From the NCBI GenBank assembly GCA_003151825.1, contig PLYO01000033.1, positions 25,038 through 77,969 of the forward strand: a stretch of DNA of 52,932 nt, given 5' to 3'. Shown piece after piece: positions 37,496 to 46,932 of the stretch. How positions within the stretch are numbered: position 1 is the stretch's first letter; every line of letters starts with the position of its first letter. Both the position numbers and the translations under genes were made by a program. The stretch is from Ignavibacteriota bacterium. GTDB lineage: Bacteria; Bacteroidota; Ignavibacteria; Palsa-1295. The notes below the pieces were generated by a model, which did no database searches, had not been told where the DNA came from, and was given only the letters and a program-made list of their open reading frames with translations.

Positions 37496-39769
37496 TTACA
37501 ACATCCCGAGCCGCTTGCGAATGAACCATTCCGTGCCAAAGCAAAGGATGGCCAGCACCAGCAGCGGCCAGCTATTCCAGAGTTCATAGTCGTGCGTGTT
37601 CGTGATTTCGCGCGGTTGAAAACGCGGGTTCGCATAAATATCTTTCAAAAGATTGGCGGCGGTTTCCGGCGTGTAAAATTTGCCGCCGGTTCGCTCGGCT
37701 AACGCGCGCAGAATATCGCTTCGCATTCTTGGCTCGGCGAGTTCCACATTGAAATCGCCCACGTTGAATCGTCCGTCGTCGCTGCCGAGCGCGACGCCAT
37801 TTTGCATGGCCGTCCCTTTATAACTATAATCGCCTTTCGGAAGTCCCTGCGGAAGCGTTGCGGTGAAGCGTCCATTGCCGGCGGCTTCGAGCGAAAGATC
37901 GAGCGGACCTCTCCCCTGCCCCTCTCCTTGTAAAGGAGAGGGGTTCTGCGTGATATGAACCGTTACGTCCGCCTGCTCGACCGGCTCCATGCTCTCGTCA
38001 TAGACTTGTCCTAAGAAATCAATGCGTTCGCCCGCCTGATAAAATTTTCGGTTAGGCTCGATGCGAACGCGCTTGTTTTCTGCTTGCGTCGTGAGCCATC
38101 GAACGGAATTTGCCAGAAAAAGATCGAGCGCGTCAATGTTCGACTTTGTGGTATCCGTTTTTCCGGCATACGCCTCTTCGCGTCCAAACGTGGTGAGTTT
38201 CCATTGCCAGATTCCGTAGCCGGTAAGCGCGATTTGGCGCGCGTTGCCAATAGTGCGCGTGACGAGCAGCGGCTCGTCTAATTTCACTCCTTGCACATTA
38301 GTTGTGGCGAGCGTTCGTGTTTCGGGCAAGGCATCGAAATGCGTTTCTGTTTTGAATAATGGCGCGAGGCCCTCCCATGTAATAGCGCCGCGCTCTTCGG
38401 GCGGAACATGAAGCACCGGGTCTTCCGCAGCGGAGGGAGTGAGCGCCAGAGCGGCCTTCAACTCGGCTTGTGACGCGGATCGCGAACCGGCACGGATGGG
38501 CAGCGCATCGCCAAACTCAGCCAGCTTTGCGAGATCAAGCTGATGCGATGGAACGAAGAGCAGCGAGCGCCCCTCGTGCATCAGCAGTTCTCGGACGAGC
38601 GCAATGGACTCGTCCGAAGTGGAAGCAATCGGGAACCCTGCCAGCACGACGAGATCGACTTGACCCAATTTTTCCCGCGTGGGCGTGCCTTCGTAAAACT
38701 CCGCGCCTTGTTTTTGAATATAGGTTGAAAGCTGGAGCGTTGGATTTTCCGAAAAAAATTGCTGCAAAAAACTTACATCGCTCGATGGCGCGCCCGCAAA
38801 GAGCACGACATGAAATTTATTCTTGAGCACCTTCACATACGTAATACGAAGATTATTTTTATCCGTTGCTTCGCCTTGCAGCACGGTGACGCGCGCCGTC
38901 AGCTTCTTCATCCCTTCCGATTTTGGCGTATATTGAAAGCTGACGGCTTCATCGCCAACAACCTGCGATAGTTCAAGTGTTTTTTCGTCTAATTTTTGAT
39001 CTTCTTCGAAGAGTTGAACGGTCACATGCTCGCCCGGCTTGATGCCGCCATAATGAAGCGTCACATCGACGGGCTGCGCGGCGCCGACGGTCCCAACTTC
39101 GTTGGTGAAGAGTTCCGTCACAGCGACATCGCGCGGTTCCGTCGAATCGCCTAATCCGACTGCATAGACGGGCACGCCAAGTTCCTGCGCGGGATAAATT
39201 GGGTTCTCGCCGGCCGTGAATGCGCCATCGCTGTAGAGCACGATGGCTTCGGTATTCGAGGTCTTTCGCACATCGCGTATCGCTGGAAAAATGCTGGAAA
39301 GATCGGTCGCACTTGCTTCGGGGCGTATGCTATCGATTGGCGTTCGATTCGGAAAGGGGATGGTCTGATCGCCGGTAGTAAAAAGCTTTATCTTGTTTGG
39401 ATCGCGCAGCACGTCCGATGGAATCGCATCATGGATGCTGCGGAGCATGGCCTCGTCTCGTGTTTGCACGCCGGGAAGCAGAGCAAACCCTTTTTCCGGC
39501 AGCGTCATCGACTGCGAATTATCCATGACGAGCGCGATCGAGGGCGTAATTCGTTCCGTGGTAATGGAACTAATAATAGGCTGAAAAATTGCGAGGAGCA
39601 AAGCGGCAATGGCAACAGAGCGCAGCGCGATGAGCGTATTTCTTCGCGCGCGCGTCGTGCGCGGAACCGTGTTCCGGTACGACCAAACGGCCAATAGCAC
39701 ACTCGCCAGAAGAATGCCGGCATATAGCCAGAATGATCCTGCGGCTAAATCGAGAGAAATCCGAATCAA
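37496..39769 (-). CDS. BatA-like membrane protein with VWA-type domain
   Basis: 757 residues. Two N-terminal membrane helices (SFWLYAGILLASVLLAVWSY and LIALRSVAIAALLLAIFQPI) precede a VWA-like domain whose metal motif is degenerate (SIALVMDNSQSMTLP keeps D-x-S-x-S in altered form). A beta-sandwich region and a class I GATase-like segment follow (VDLVVLAGFPIASTSDESIA). A last helix (SWPLLVLAILCFGTEWFI) re-enters the membrane. This is the layout of BatA/aerotolerance-related membrane proteins. The start is TTG at 39769 inside an inverted repeat; no ATG fits. A palindromic repeat is inserted in frame near residue 615. Confidence 0.75.
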   Translation of the reverse strand: MIRISLDLAAGSFWLYAGILLASVLLAVWSYRNTVPRTTRARRNTLIALRSVAIAALLLAIFQPIISSITTERITPSIALVMDNSQSMTLPEKGFALLPGVQTRDEAMLRSIHDAIPSDVLRDPNKIKLFTTGDQTIPFPNRTPIDSIRPEASATDLSSIFPAIRDVRKTSNTEAIVLYSDGAFTAGENPIYPAQELGVPVYAVGLGDSTEPRDVAVTELFTNEVGTVGAAQPVDVTLHYGGIKPGEHVTVQLFEEDQKLDEKTLELSQVVGDEAVSFQYTPKSEGMKKLTARVTVLQGEATDKNNLRITYVKVLKNKFHVVLFAGAPSSDVSFLQQFFSENPTLQLSTYIQKQGAEFYEGTPTREKLGQVDLVVLAGFPIASTSDESIALVRELLMHEGRSLLFVPSHQLDLAKLAEFGDALPIRAGSRSASQAELKAALALTPSAAEDPVLHVPPEERGAITWEGLAPLFKTETHFDALPETRTLATTNVQGVKLDEPLLVTRTIGNARQIALTGYGIWQWKLTTFGREEAYAGKTDTTKSNIDALDLFLANSVRWLTTQAENKRVRIEPNRKFYQAGERIDFLGQVYDESMEPVEQADVTVHITQNPSPLQGEGQGRGPLDLSLEAAGNGRFTATLPQGLPKGDYSYKGTAMQNGVALGSDDGRFNVGDFNVELAEPRMRSDILRALAERTGGKFYTPETAANLLKDIYANPRFQPREITNTHDYELWNSWPLLVLAILCFGTEWFIRKRLGML
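37908..37948. repeat. Palindromic repeat inserted in frame in the VWA-type protein gene
   Basis: CCCCTCTCCTT-GTA-AAGGAGAGGGG (37919-37943) has perfect 11-bp arms, with a further CCTCTCCCCTG beside it. On the minus strand it reads NPSPLQGEGQGRG, a peptide typical of this repeat class when inserted in genes. The reading frame is unbroken. Confidence 0.8.
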
Positions 39770-39906
39770 GTAGTGGATAGTGGAATAGTGGATAGTGAAT
39801 AGTGGCTAAAAGATAGAAGGTGGTTGATAGTTGATAGTCATACAATGGTAACTATTCGCTATCCGTTAATCACTATCCACTATCCACTATTCCGTTATCC
39901 ACTATT
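39769..39906. repeat. 39-bp inverted repeat with internal AGTGGATAGTGG units
   Basis: Left arm 39769-39807 and right arm 39868-39906 match at about 34 of 39 positions; each arm is itself built from repeats of AGTGGATAGTGGA. The loop contains further TTGATAG and ACTATTCG units. The left arm holds the TTG start of the VWA-type gene, the right arm the TAG stop of trmH. Confidence 0.8.
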
Positions 39907-40492
39907 TGAGGAGCCATTCGCTTCTTTTCGAACGGAGTGTTTCGGGTGAAAGTTGCGGCGTGTCGTACATCGCTCCTTCTTTTCGCTGACGAAACGCTTC
40001 GAAGAGACAGACCGCCGCTGCCACCGAGACGTTAAGGCTTTCGGCCATGCCCATCATGGGAATGTAAATTTCTTCATCTGCCAATGCCAACGCTTCTTCG
40101 GAAACACCCCGATGTTCATTGCCTAATAAGAATGCCGTGGGTTGCGTGAGATCGAGTTCGTAAAGCGATGTGGCGTCCGGAGCGATCCTGGTGGCAAAGA
40201 TGCGAAAGCTTTTCGAATGCAATGCTCCAAAACAGGATTGGACGGAGTCATGCCGAATGATTTCCAACCACTTATGCGCTCCGCTCGAAGCCGTGTTAGC
40301 GATCTCTGGAAATGGCTCGATGGTATAAAGAAAATGAACCTGTAATATGCCCACGGCGTCACATGATCGGAGGATTGCACTTACGTTATGCGGGTCATGG
40401 ATATTTTCGAGCACAACGGAAAGCATTGGCTGGCGATGTGCAAGCGTTCGCTCAATTTTTTCCCTTCGCTCCGGGGATTTAATTTCATCCAT
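39902..40492 (-). CDS. TrmH/SpoU-family tRNA/rRNA 2'-O-methyltransferase
   Basis: 196 residues forming a single SPOUT methyltransferase domain. The conserved motifs are LENIHDPHNVSAILRSCDAV (motif 1, catalytic Arg), FLLGNEHRGVSEEA (motif 2) and IPMMGMAESLNVSVAAAVCL (motif 3). Size and motif wording fit TrmH (Gm18 of tRNA) or a close relative; the exact target is not readable. ATG 40492 overlaps the hydrolase TGA as ATGA, indicating translational coupling. The final codons and TAG lie within an inverted repeat. Confidence 0.88.
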   Translation of the reverse strand: MDEIKSPERREKIERTLAHRQPMLSVVLENIHDPHNVSAILRSCDAVGILQVHFLYTIEPFPEIANTASSGAHKWLEIIRHDSVQSCFGALHSKSFRIFATRIAPDATSLYELDLTQPTAFLLGNEHRGVSEEALALADEEIYIPMMGMAESLNVSVAAAVCLFEAFRQRKEGAMYDTPQLSPETLRSKRSEWLLK

Positions 40493-41307
40493 CACACTCG
40501 ATCGAGAAAATTGGAAAGCACAGTCGCCCACTCTAATGATTTTTCTACAGCAGAAAGATGCGCCGCGCCCTTGATTTCGACAAAGGTCGGGTCCTCGAGT
40601 TCGCTCGCCATTTTCCGCATAACTGTTGTCCGCATCACGCGGTCACGATCGCTGGCGATGACGAGTGATGGGACGGTGACGAGCGGCAGCATGTCCCGCG
40701 AATCGTGTCGGTTGGCCATTGCGTTCAGGGCCGATGCCATTGCAGTGGGGTTGGCCTCGAGCATCCACTTCCGAATATCGCCGGCAATTTCAAGAGCCGT
40801 CTCCGGAGTCACGAAATTAGCATAGAGTCGTTCTATGGCGACCTCCGGCCCGCGAGCAAGGACATCCTCGGCAAAGGAAGCGCGGTCATGTTGCTCTTTC
40901 TCGGAATCCGCATCGGCTCGTGTGTTCGAGAGCACGATTGCTCTCACGAGATCCGAATTAATATGGTAAAATTCGAGCGCGGCATACCCTCCCATGCTCA
41001 GGCCCGCCATCGTAACGGACTTGCGCGTATGACGCTCTATCACATCGCGAAGTTCCAGACTAAAGGAAGAAAAATCCCACTTCACACGTGGCGTCGAGCC
41101 GCCGAAACCCGGAAAGTCAACGAGTAGCAGTGCGGTATCCTGACGGAGGGTTTGAACATGATCTGCCATGCGCTTCCACATCGCGCACGAAAAGGGAAAG
41201 GCATGGAGCAGCACCACGACGTGTTTCGCCGTGCCCGCCGTTGGTAGAAAGCGCGCGTTCAGCACAAGGGAAGGATTATTAAAATGAGGAATGGAATGAC
41301 CGCTCAT
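40492..41307 (-). CDS. Alpha/beta-hydrolase fold protein
   Basis: 271 residues, a classical alpha/beta hydrolase. The oxyanion-hole segment is LLHAFPFSCAMW, the nucleophile elbow GLSMGGYAAL, the catalytic acid probably the Asp in VIASDRDRVM and the His in KGAAHLSAVEKS. The overall pattern resembles lactonase/haloperoxidase and menH-type enzymes; the substrate is unknown. No signal peptide, so cytoplasmic. Its stop overlaps the trmH start (ATGA), placing it first in that two-gene unit, 28 bp before the lipoprotein gene stop. Confidence 0.82.
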   Translation of the reverse strand: MSGHSIPHFNNPSLVLNARFLPTAGTAKHVVVLLHAFPFSCAMWKRMADHVQTLRQDTALLLVDFPGFGGSTPRVKWDFSSFSLELRDVIERHTRKSVTMAGLSMGGYAALEFYHINSDLVRAIVLSNTRADADSEKEQHDRASFAEDVLARGPEVAIERLYANFVTPETALEIAGDIRKWMLEANPTAMASALNAMANRHDSRDMLPLVTVPSLVIASDRDRVMRTTVMRKMASELEDPTFVEIKGAAHLSAVEKSLEWATVLSNFLDRV

Positions 41308-41335
41308 AATGGTATCCTCCCATTCCTGCGGCCTG

Positions 41336-41974
41336 TTAGCTGCTGAATTGCGTGCTGACGATTGTTAGCTCGCTCGGATAACGAATACTGCCGAGCGGCG
41401 TGGACATCGTCGGCTGTGCTTTGAGCTGAACCTGCGAAACGCCGCCCTGACCGGAAAGCGCGAGCGCAAGCTTGACCAATTGCTCGTAACCTTGATTGAC
41501 AAAAAATTGCTTGAGATCGACGGTTACAGAGAGCGGGATATTGGTTGTGGTGTTGCCAGGCGGCGCTCCGAAGGGTGCGCCGATGTCGCCGGAGATGGTC
41601 TGCTGACCGTTCAAAAGCAACCGCCAGGGGAAGTCCGTCACTTTGATCGCGCTAAGCGCCGCAGATTGCGACGGCGGATTCGGATTCTTTGCAGCAACAT
41701 TAAGTATAAACGTGAGCGGAAATCGTCCCGATCCAAATGCAGCGGTGAGGCTAATGCCATCCATGATGCCGAAATCCGAGATGCTGTGCTTATTCGTAAT
41801 GTCGATACCGCAAAGCTGGACGTGCTGCACATCGCTGAGTTTAAATTGAATTCTCGAAAGGCCGGCCAGCGCGTTTATCGTGGCGCACGAGTTCAGGCTC
41901 GACGAAATCGCGGCGGCTCCGATGACGAGTGCAATGATGGCTCCTGCGAGTGCGGGGTGTTTGAAATATTTCAT
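41336..41974 (-). CDS. Putative lipoprotein with LEA14/WHy-like domain
   Basis: 212 residues. The N-terminus (MKYFKHPALAGAIIALVIGA ... SSLNSC) has a lipobox-like end at Cys30 (LNSC). The remaining beta-sandwich contains LTFILNVAAKNPNPP, the hallmark of the water-stress/hypersensitive (WHy, LEA_2) fold, together with SGDIGAPFG and NIPLSVTVDLKQFF. Bacterial members are small periplasmic or outer-membrane lipoproteins of unknown role. It is upstream of the hydrolase on the same strand. Confidence 0.68.
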   Translation of the reverse strand: MKYFKHPALAGAIIALVIGAAAISSSLNSCATINALAGLSRIQFKLSDVQHVQLCGIDITNKHSISDFGIMDGISLTAAFGSGRFPLTFILNVAAKNPNPPSQSAALSAIKVTDFPWRLLLNGQQTISGDIGAPFGAPPGNTTTNIPLSVTVDLKQFFVNQGYEQLVKLALALSGQGGVSQVQLKAQPTMSTPLGSIRYPSELTIVSTQFSS

Positions 41975-42047
41975 AAATAAAGATGGATTGTGCCTGATTG
42001 TGAATGAGCAGCGCCGTAAAAAGATTCGGGTATCAATATTAAAAAAC

Positions 42048-42176
42048 CTCTGATTAAGTCATTCCGAGCGAAGCGAAGCAATCCGTTGAGGTAGGAGATC
42101 AGTTCTTTCCGCAACGGATTGCTTCGTCGTCCCTCCGGGACTTCTCGCAATGACGTATGAAAAGCCTAATTCGGAT
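42048..42176. repeat. Dispersed palindromic (MITE-like) element, copy 3
   Basis: CTCTGATTAAGTCATTCCGAG on the left and CTTCTCGCAATGAC...AAAGCCTAATTCGGA on the right enclose GAAGCAATCCGTTG and CAACGGATTGCTTCGTCG. It shares its outer end with copy 2 at 18017. It lies 22 bp downstream of rho. Confidence 0.8.
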
Positions 42177-42197
42177 TTTCCTTAAGTTATTATTATT

Positions 42198-43496
42198 TTA
42201 GCTCGACATCGACCGTAAGAATTCCTTATTCGTCTTTGTTCCCCGCATACGATCGAGTAAGAATTCCATTGCATCGACGGGCTGCATGTCCGCGAGCAAT
42301 TTGCGCAGTATCCACGCGCGGTTGAGGTCTTCGGCGCTGAGCAAGAGTTCCTCGTGCCGCGTGCCGGAGGCATTCACGTTGATGGCCGGAAAAATACGTC
42401 GGTCGGAAAGCTTTCTGTCCAACTGAATTTCCATATTTCCCGTGCCTTTGAATTCTTCGAAGATAACTTCGTCCATGCGCGAGCCGGTTTCGACCAGCGC
42501 GGTTGCAATGATGGTCAGCGAACCGCCTTCTTCGATATTGCGAGCCGCGCCGAAGAATCGTTTCGGACGGTGCAACGCAAGCGCGTCCACGCCGCCGGAC
42601 AATATCTTGCCCGAATGAGGAATAACGGTGTTATGCGCCCGCGCAAGCCTCGTGATCGAGTCGAGCAAAATTACTACGTCGAGCTTTGCTTCGGTGAGCC
42701 GCTTTGCTTTTTCAATGGCCATCTCCGCAACCTGCACATGCCGCTCGGCCGGTTCATCGAATGTGGATGCCACGACTTCCGCTTTCACGGATCGTTCCAT
42801 ATCGGTCACTTCTTCCGGGCGTTCGTCGATGAGGAGCACGATGAGCTTCACATCGGGATGGTTGCGCGCGATGGAATTCGCAATCTTTTGCAGGATGACA
42901 GTCTTTCCCGACTTCGGCGGTGAGACGATCAGCCCGCGTTGTCCGAATCCAATCGGACAAATGATGTCCATGATTCGCATGCTGTACTCGCCGGGTGAGG
43001 TTTCGAGTAACAGGTGCCGGTTTGGGTAGAGCGGCGTAAGATTATCGAAGAGCGCTCGATCCCGCATCATCTCGATCGGCAGATAATTTAGTTTATCTAC
43101 TTTCGAGAGCGCAAAAAATCGTTCGCCGACTTTCGGCGGACGGACAGTGCCTTCGATGGTATCGCCGGTTCGAAGTTTTAATTTCTGGACTTGCGTCGGA
43201 GAAACGTAAACATCGTCCGGCGAAGGCAGGTAATTATAGTCCGGCGAACGGAGAAATCCGTATCCGTCGGGGTGCAATTCGAGCGTCCCCGAGGTGGGCG
43301 CGCTGGATTCCTCCTCGACTTTGCCGTTCGAGGGAGCTGCGGTTTTTTGCAGCTTGGATGCATCGGATTCGAGGATGCGGAAGATGATTTCCTGCTTCCG
43401 CATGTCCGCATAGCCTTCGATGCCGAGGCTTTTTGCAAGATCGTTCAGTTCGACGATCTTTTTCGTTTTGAGTTCTGCTGCACTAAGTAATGCCAT
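42198..43496 (-). CDS. rho: Transcription termination factor Rho
   Basis: 432 residues. Rho_N (residues about 3-45), then the cold-shock-like RNA-binding domain ([20 protein letters not shown]), then the RecA-like ATPase with Walker A SPPKSGKT, Walker [19 protein letters not shown], the Q-loop [16 protein letters not shown] and the R-loop [20 protein letters not shown]. Length is normal. Rho would terminate transcripts lacking intrinsic terminators. The 403-bp region upstream carries no gene and may be a rho leader, which is autoregulated in other bacteria. Confidence 0.96.
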   Translation of the reverse strand: MALLSAAELKTKKIVELNDLAKSLGIEGYADMRKQEIIFRILESDASKLQKTAAPSNGKVEEESSAPTSGTLELHPDGYGFLRSPDYNYLPSPDDVYVSPTQVQKLKLRTGDTIEGTVRPPKVGERFFALSKVDKLNYLPIEMMRDRALFDNLTPLYPNRHLLLETSPGEYSMRIMDIICPIGFGQRGLIVSPPKSGKTVILQKIANSIARNHPDVKLIVLLIDERPEEVTDMERSVKAEVVASTFDEPAERHVQVAEMAIEKAKRLTEAKLDVVILLDSITRLARAHNTVIPHSGKILSGGVDALALHRPKRFFGAARNIEEGGSLTIIATALVETGSRMDEVIFEEFKGTGNMEIQLDRKLSDRRIFPAINVNASGTRHEELLLSAEDLNRAWILRKLLADMQPVDAMEFLLDRMRGTKTNKEFLRSMSS

Positions 43497-43899
43497 AGTG
43501 TTATGAGTGGGAATTGCAAAAGAAATGGGCTAATGAAATCTATTGGATTGACGCCCCAAGCCAATGGGTGCTGTCAACACTTTTTTGATATGGAAGTCGA
43601 GGACAGCGGGTGCGTTGCGAGCTCGATTGCCGCAATCCACGCGTGTCAGGCCGATGATCGAAAGAGCACGTTCAGGCTAAAGAATTCGTCGGAAGCATTT
43701 CAATGCAAATCCTGAGAAATTCAAACACTGTGTCCGGTTTCCGTGATAACAATAAAGGAAATATCGAAAAATCTCACAGAGGACTGCCTCGCATGGCTGG
43801 TCCCGGGACCGGAGAAATCAGGCTTTGAGCGCTCTATAGAGCAGATTCAGGCTGCTCAGAGGAGCCAGAGTGTACTACAAAAAGATTACCTTGTTTCAG
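43497..43899. other. Gene-free stretch upstream of rho
   Basis: The open frames here (up to 70 codons) have no ribosome-binding site or recognisable product and I leave them out. The interval probably contains the rho promoter and leader on the minus strand and the 3' end of the folC transcript. I see no clear terminator hairpin or promoter motif. Confidence 0.5.
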
Positions 43900-45183
43900 T
43901 CAAAGCTTGTCTTTTTTGCTCTTCGGAAGAGTAAAACGTGAACCCCCGCCTGAAAGTTCTCTCAGGAATTCGCCTATTACATAATGCGATCCGGCGAGCA
44001 GTAATACGCTTCCCTCAGAAGCTTGCTCCATTGCCATTTGAATGCCCCCAGATACGCTCCCGGCGTCTTTCGACTTCAGTCCTATCGACTTTGCTCTTGC
44101 GGTAAGCTCTGCGCTTGCAAGGGCGCGTGGAGTATCTGCGGCAACAGCAATAAAGCCGCAAGCAAAGCTCTTCATTATTTGGAGTACCTTGTCGATCTCT
44201 TTATCGCTCATAATCCCGAAGATAACGAGTGGACGTATCTTTTCTCGTTTAAAGAATTGGCGGATTGCCATAAGCGCTTCGGGGTTATGCCCGACATCGA
44301 GGAAAAGCCGCAGTCCACGTTTTTGCAGATCGGGCATCGCAATTTCTTCGAGCCGCCCGCGAAGTCCGGTAAGTTGGATGGCTTCACGAACTCCTTGCCG
44401 TGCAATGCCGACGGGAATTCGGTAGGGGAGCGCGTCAAGGGTTAGGCGAACCGTAAATAGATTCTCCTTCTGGTGTTCGCCTGGAAAAGGCGAGTTCCAA
44501 AACCGATCTCCTCGCAACTCCGGTCGAAATCGGTTCACAATAATGATGGGCGCTTTCAATGCTCTTGCCCGCTGGATAAAAATGCGCTCCAGATTGGCGG
44601 AACAGTTGACAATCACAGGAACTCTCAATTTGATTATTCCTGCCTTTTCGCGAGCAATGTCCTTGAGCGTTGGGCCAAGCTGCGCATGATGGTCATGGCC
44701 AATAGACGTGATGACGGTTGCGAGCGGCCGTTCGAGCACGTTGGTCGCGTCCAATCTGCCACCTAAGCCAGTCTCGACGATTGCAATTTCAACCTTATGC
44801 CGCGCGAAATGATCGAAGGCCATCGCGGTCGTTACTTCGAAAAATGTTGCTTTCAGCTTCTCTACGCTTGGCCATATCTTTTCGAGAAACCGCGCGACTT
44901 CTCGTTGCGAAATCATTTCGCCATTCACTCGAATGCGCTCGCGGAAATCGATTAAATGCGGCGAGGTATAAAGTCCCGTCCGTTTGCCACCCATTTGATG
45001 CACCGCCGCGAGCATCGCGGCCACGCTGCCCTTGCCATTCGTGCCGGCAATGTGGATCGAATCGAACTTTCGTTCCGGGTGTCTAAGTGTTTTCAGCAAT
45101 GCGCGGATATTCTCCAATCCGAGCTTCATGCCGAAGAACTCGAGCTGGTAAAGCGCGTCGAGCCGATCCTGATAATTGCTCAT
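43900..45183 (-). CDS. folC: Bifunctional folylpolyglutamate / dihydrofolate synthase
   Basis: 427 residues of the Mur-ligase superfamily. The P-loop is HIAGTNGKGSVAAMLAAV, followed by TGLYTSPHLIDFRERIRVNG, the Omega-loop region VETGLGGRLDATNVL, TSIGHDHHAQLGPTLKDIAR and LFLDVGHNPEAL in the C-terminal domain. It adds glutamates to folates and can make dihydrofolate from dihydropteroate. It begins 3 bp after the recN stop, so the two are one transcription unit. Confidence 0.95.
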   Translation of the reverse strand: MSNYQDRLDALYQLEFFGMKLGLENIRALLKTLRHPERKFDSIHIAGTNGKGSVAAMLAAVHQMGGKRTGLYTSPHLIDFRERIRVNGEMISQREVARFLEKIWPSVEKLKATFFEVTTAMAFDHFARHKVEIAIVETGLGGRLDATNVLERPLATVITSIGHDHHAQLGPTLKDIAREKAGIIKLRVPVIVNCSANLERIFIQRARALKAPIIIVNRFRPELRGDRFWNSPFPGEHQKENLFTVRLTLDALPYRIPVGIARQGVREAIQLTGLRGRLEEIAMPDLQKRGLRLFLDVGHNPEALMAIRQFFKREKIRPLVIFGIMSDKEIDKVLQIMKSFACGFIAVAADTPRALASAELTARAKSIGLKSKDAGSVSGGIQMAMEQASEGSVLLLAGSHYVIGEFLRELSGGGSRFTLPKSKKDKL

Positions 45184-45186
45184 GGC

Positions 45187-46932
45187 TTAAACGGCAGCAA
45201 GACGGGCGTTCTTATTCTTCTGCACAGCTTCTGCAATTAAAGAGCGAGCATTTTCCAAAGCTCCAGGCGTCAGGACTTGGCCGGAAATGAGCCGCGCTAC
45301 TTCTTCGATATGTTCCGCCTCCGATAACCTGCGAAGTCGCGAGGTCGTGACGCCTTTTACAGCATTTTTTTCGGCGAGATAATGCGCATCGGCACATGCG
45401 GCGATTTGGGCGAGATGCGTTATTGCGATGGTCTGATGATCGCTCGATAGCGATTTCATCGCACGTCCTACCCGTTGCGCGACACGCCCCGAAATGCCAA
45501 TATCGATCTCATCGAAAACGAGGAGCGGCGTGCGATCGGCTTTCGCAAGTACCGTTTTCAGCGCCAGCATGATACGAGAAATCTCGCCGCCGGACGCCAC
45601 GCGCGCGAGCGGTTTCGGAGCCTCACCGGCATTGGTCGATATGAAAAATTGAGCGGTATCGACTCCACGGGAATTCGAAACCAGCGGTTGGCCATTGACG
45701 AGGAGAGCAAATGACTCCTCGTCTTTAGCTAACTCCTGCTCGATTTCAACTTGGAACTGCGCGTGCTCGATTCCCAATTCTTTCAGTATCGCAATGATTT
45801 GTGGTTCGAGTTTTTTCGCCTCGTCTTTTCTCGATTTCGAAAGTTTCGCCGCCATTTTAGCCACGCGAGGATGAAGCGCGGATAGCTCGCTCTCTTTCAT
45901 TGCAATCCGTTGCTCGAATTCTTCTTCGAAGGATAACTTTTCTTCCAGTTCCCGTTTCTTTTGGAGCACCGCTTCGAGCGTTCCGCCAAATTTCTTTTTC
46001 AGACGTTGAATACTTTGCGCGCGGTCGCGGAGCGTGGCAAGCTCACCTGCATCGAGTTGTACGCGACTCGCATAATCGCTAATCCACCGCGAAAGCTCGC
46101 TCACAATGGCAAGCGCAGATTTTGCCTCGGCAAGCGGCTCTTCGAGCGATGAGTCGATTGCGGCGAGCCTCACAAGCTGTTCCCGAACCACTCCAAGTTT
46201 CTCCGCAGCCGATCCTTCGCTTCCATAAAGCAGTTCGTGAATGTTTGTCGCCGCACTCTGGAGTTCCTCTGCATTTTCGAGAACGTTCAGCCTTGCTTCT
46301 ATACTAACATCTTCGCCTTCAGCAGGATTTATTGCAGTAATTTCTCGAAGCTGGAAGATGTAAAGTTCTTGCTCTTCATCAGATCGTGCCTTACGCGACT
46401 TCATCTCCGCGATTTCAGCAAGCAACCTGAGCATCGCTCCGCGCAGCGTTTGATACTCGCTCACAAGTGCGCCAAGCCCGCCAAAATCATCCAGCATTTC
46501 GATATGCGTTCCTGCTCGGAGCAGCGATTGATGTTCGTGCTGACCATGAAGATCGACCAGCAGTTCGCCAAGCTCTTTCAATACTTGCGCACTGACTGGC
46601 GAATCGTTGATAAATCCTCTGCTCGAACCGCGGCTCATCACTTCACGCCGAATGACGAGTGTGTCCTGCACCGATTCAATCTCATTCGCCTCGAAAAACC
46701 CACGGAGTTCTTGGTTATTTCCCTTATCGAACTCCGCTTCGACAATGGTCTTCTCCGCTCCGGCTCGGATCATGTCCGGCGAGGCGCGATCTCCCAAGAG
46801 CAATCCGAACGCGCCGAGAATAATGGATTTCCCAGCGCCGGTCTCGCCGGTAATGATATTCAATCCACGCTCGAACGAAACCGAAAACTCGTCAATGAGC
46901 GCGTAGTTCTTTATGTAGAGAGACCTTAGCAA
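45187..46932 (-). CDS. recN: DNA repair protein RecN
   Basis: 581 residues of the SMC-like RecN family. Walker A is NIITGETGAGKSIILGAFGL near residue 30, the central region is coiled coil (RAQSIQRLKKKFGGTLEAVL, KKRELEEKLSFEEEFEQRIA), and the C-terminal head has the signature RVASGGEISRIMLALKTVL and Walker B LLVFDEIDIGISGRVAQRVG, then TIAITHLAQIAACAD. RecN holds DNA ends during double-strand-break repair. The gene starts at the edge of a repeat-rich AT segment and leads into folC. Confidence 0.95.
   Translation of the reverse strand: MLRSLYIKNYALIDEFSVSFERGLNIITGETGAGKSIILGAFGLLLGDRASPDMIRAGAEKTIVEAEFDKGNNQELRGFFEANEIESVQDTLVIRREVMSRGSSRGFINDSPVSAQVLKELGELLVDLHGQHEHQSLLRAGTHIEMLDDFGGLGALVSEYQTLRGAMLRLLAEIAEMKSRKARSDEEQELYIFQLREITAINPAEGEDVSIEARLNVLENAEELQSAATNIHELLYGSEGSAAEKLGVVREQLVRLAAIDSSLEEPLAEAKSALAIVSELSRWISDYASRVQLDAGELATLRDRAQSIQRLKKKFGGTLEAVLQKKRELEEKLSFEEEFEQRIAMKESELSALHPRVAKMAAKLSKSRKDEAKKLEPQIIAILKELGIEHAQFQVEIEQELAKDEESFALLVNGQPLVSNSRGVDTAQFFISTNAGEAPKPLARVASGGEISRIMLALKTVLAKADRTPLLVFDEIDIGISGRVAQRVGRAMKSLSSDHQTIAITHLAQIAACADAHYLAEKNAVKGVTTSRLRRLSEAEHIEEVARLISGQVLTPGALENARSLIAEAVQKNKNARLAAV

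Noticed and set aside
43503..43934. Two small open frames (70 and 63 codons) upstream of rho
   Set aside because: No ribosome-binding site, no recognisable protein features, and one overlaps the folC 3' end.
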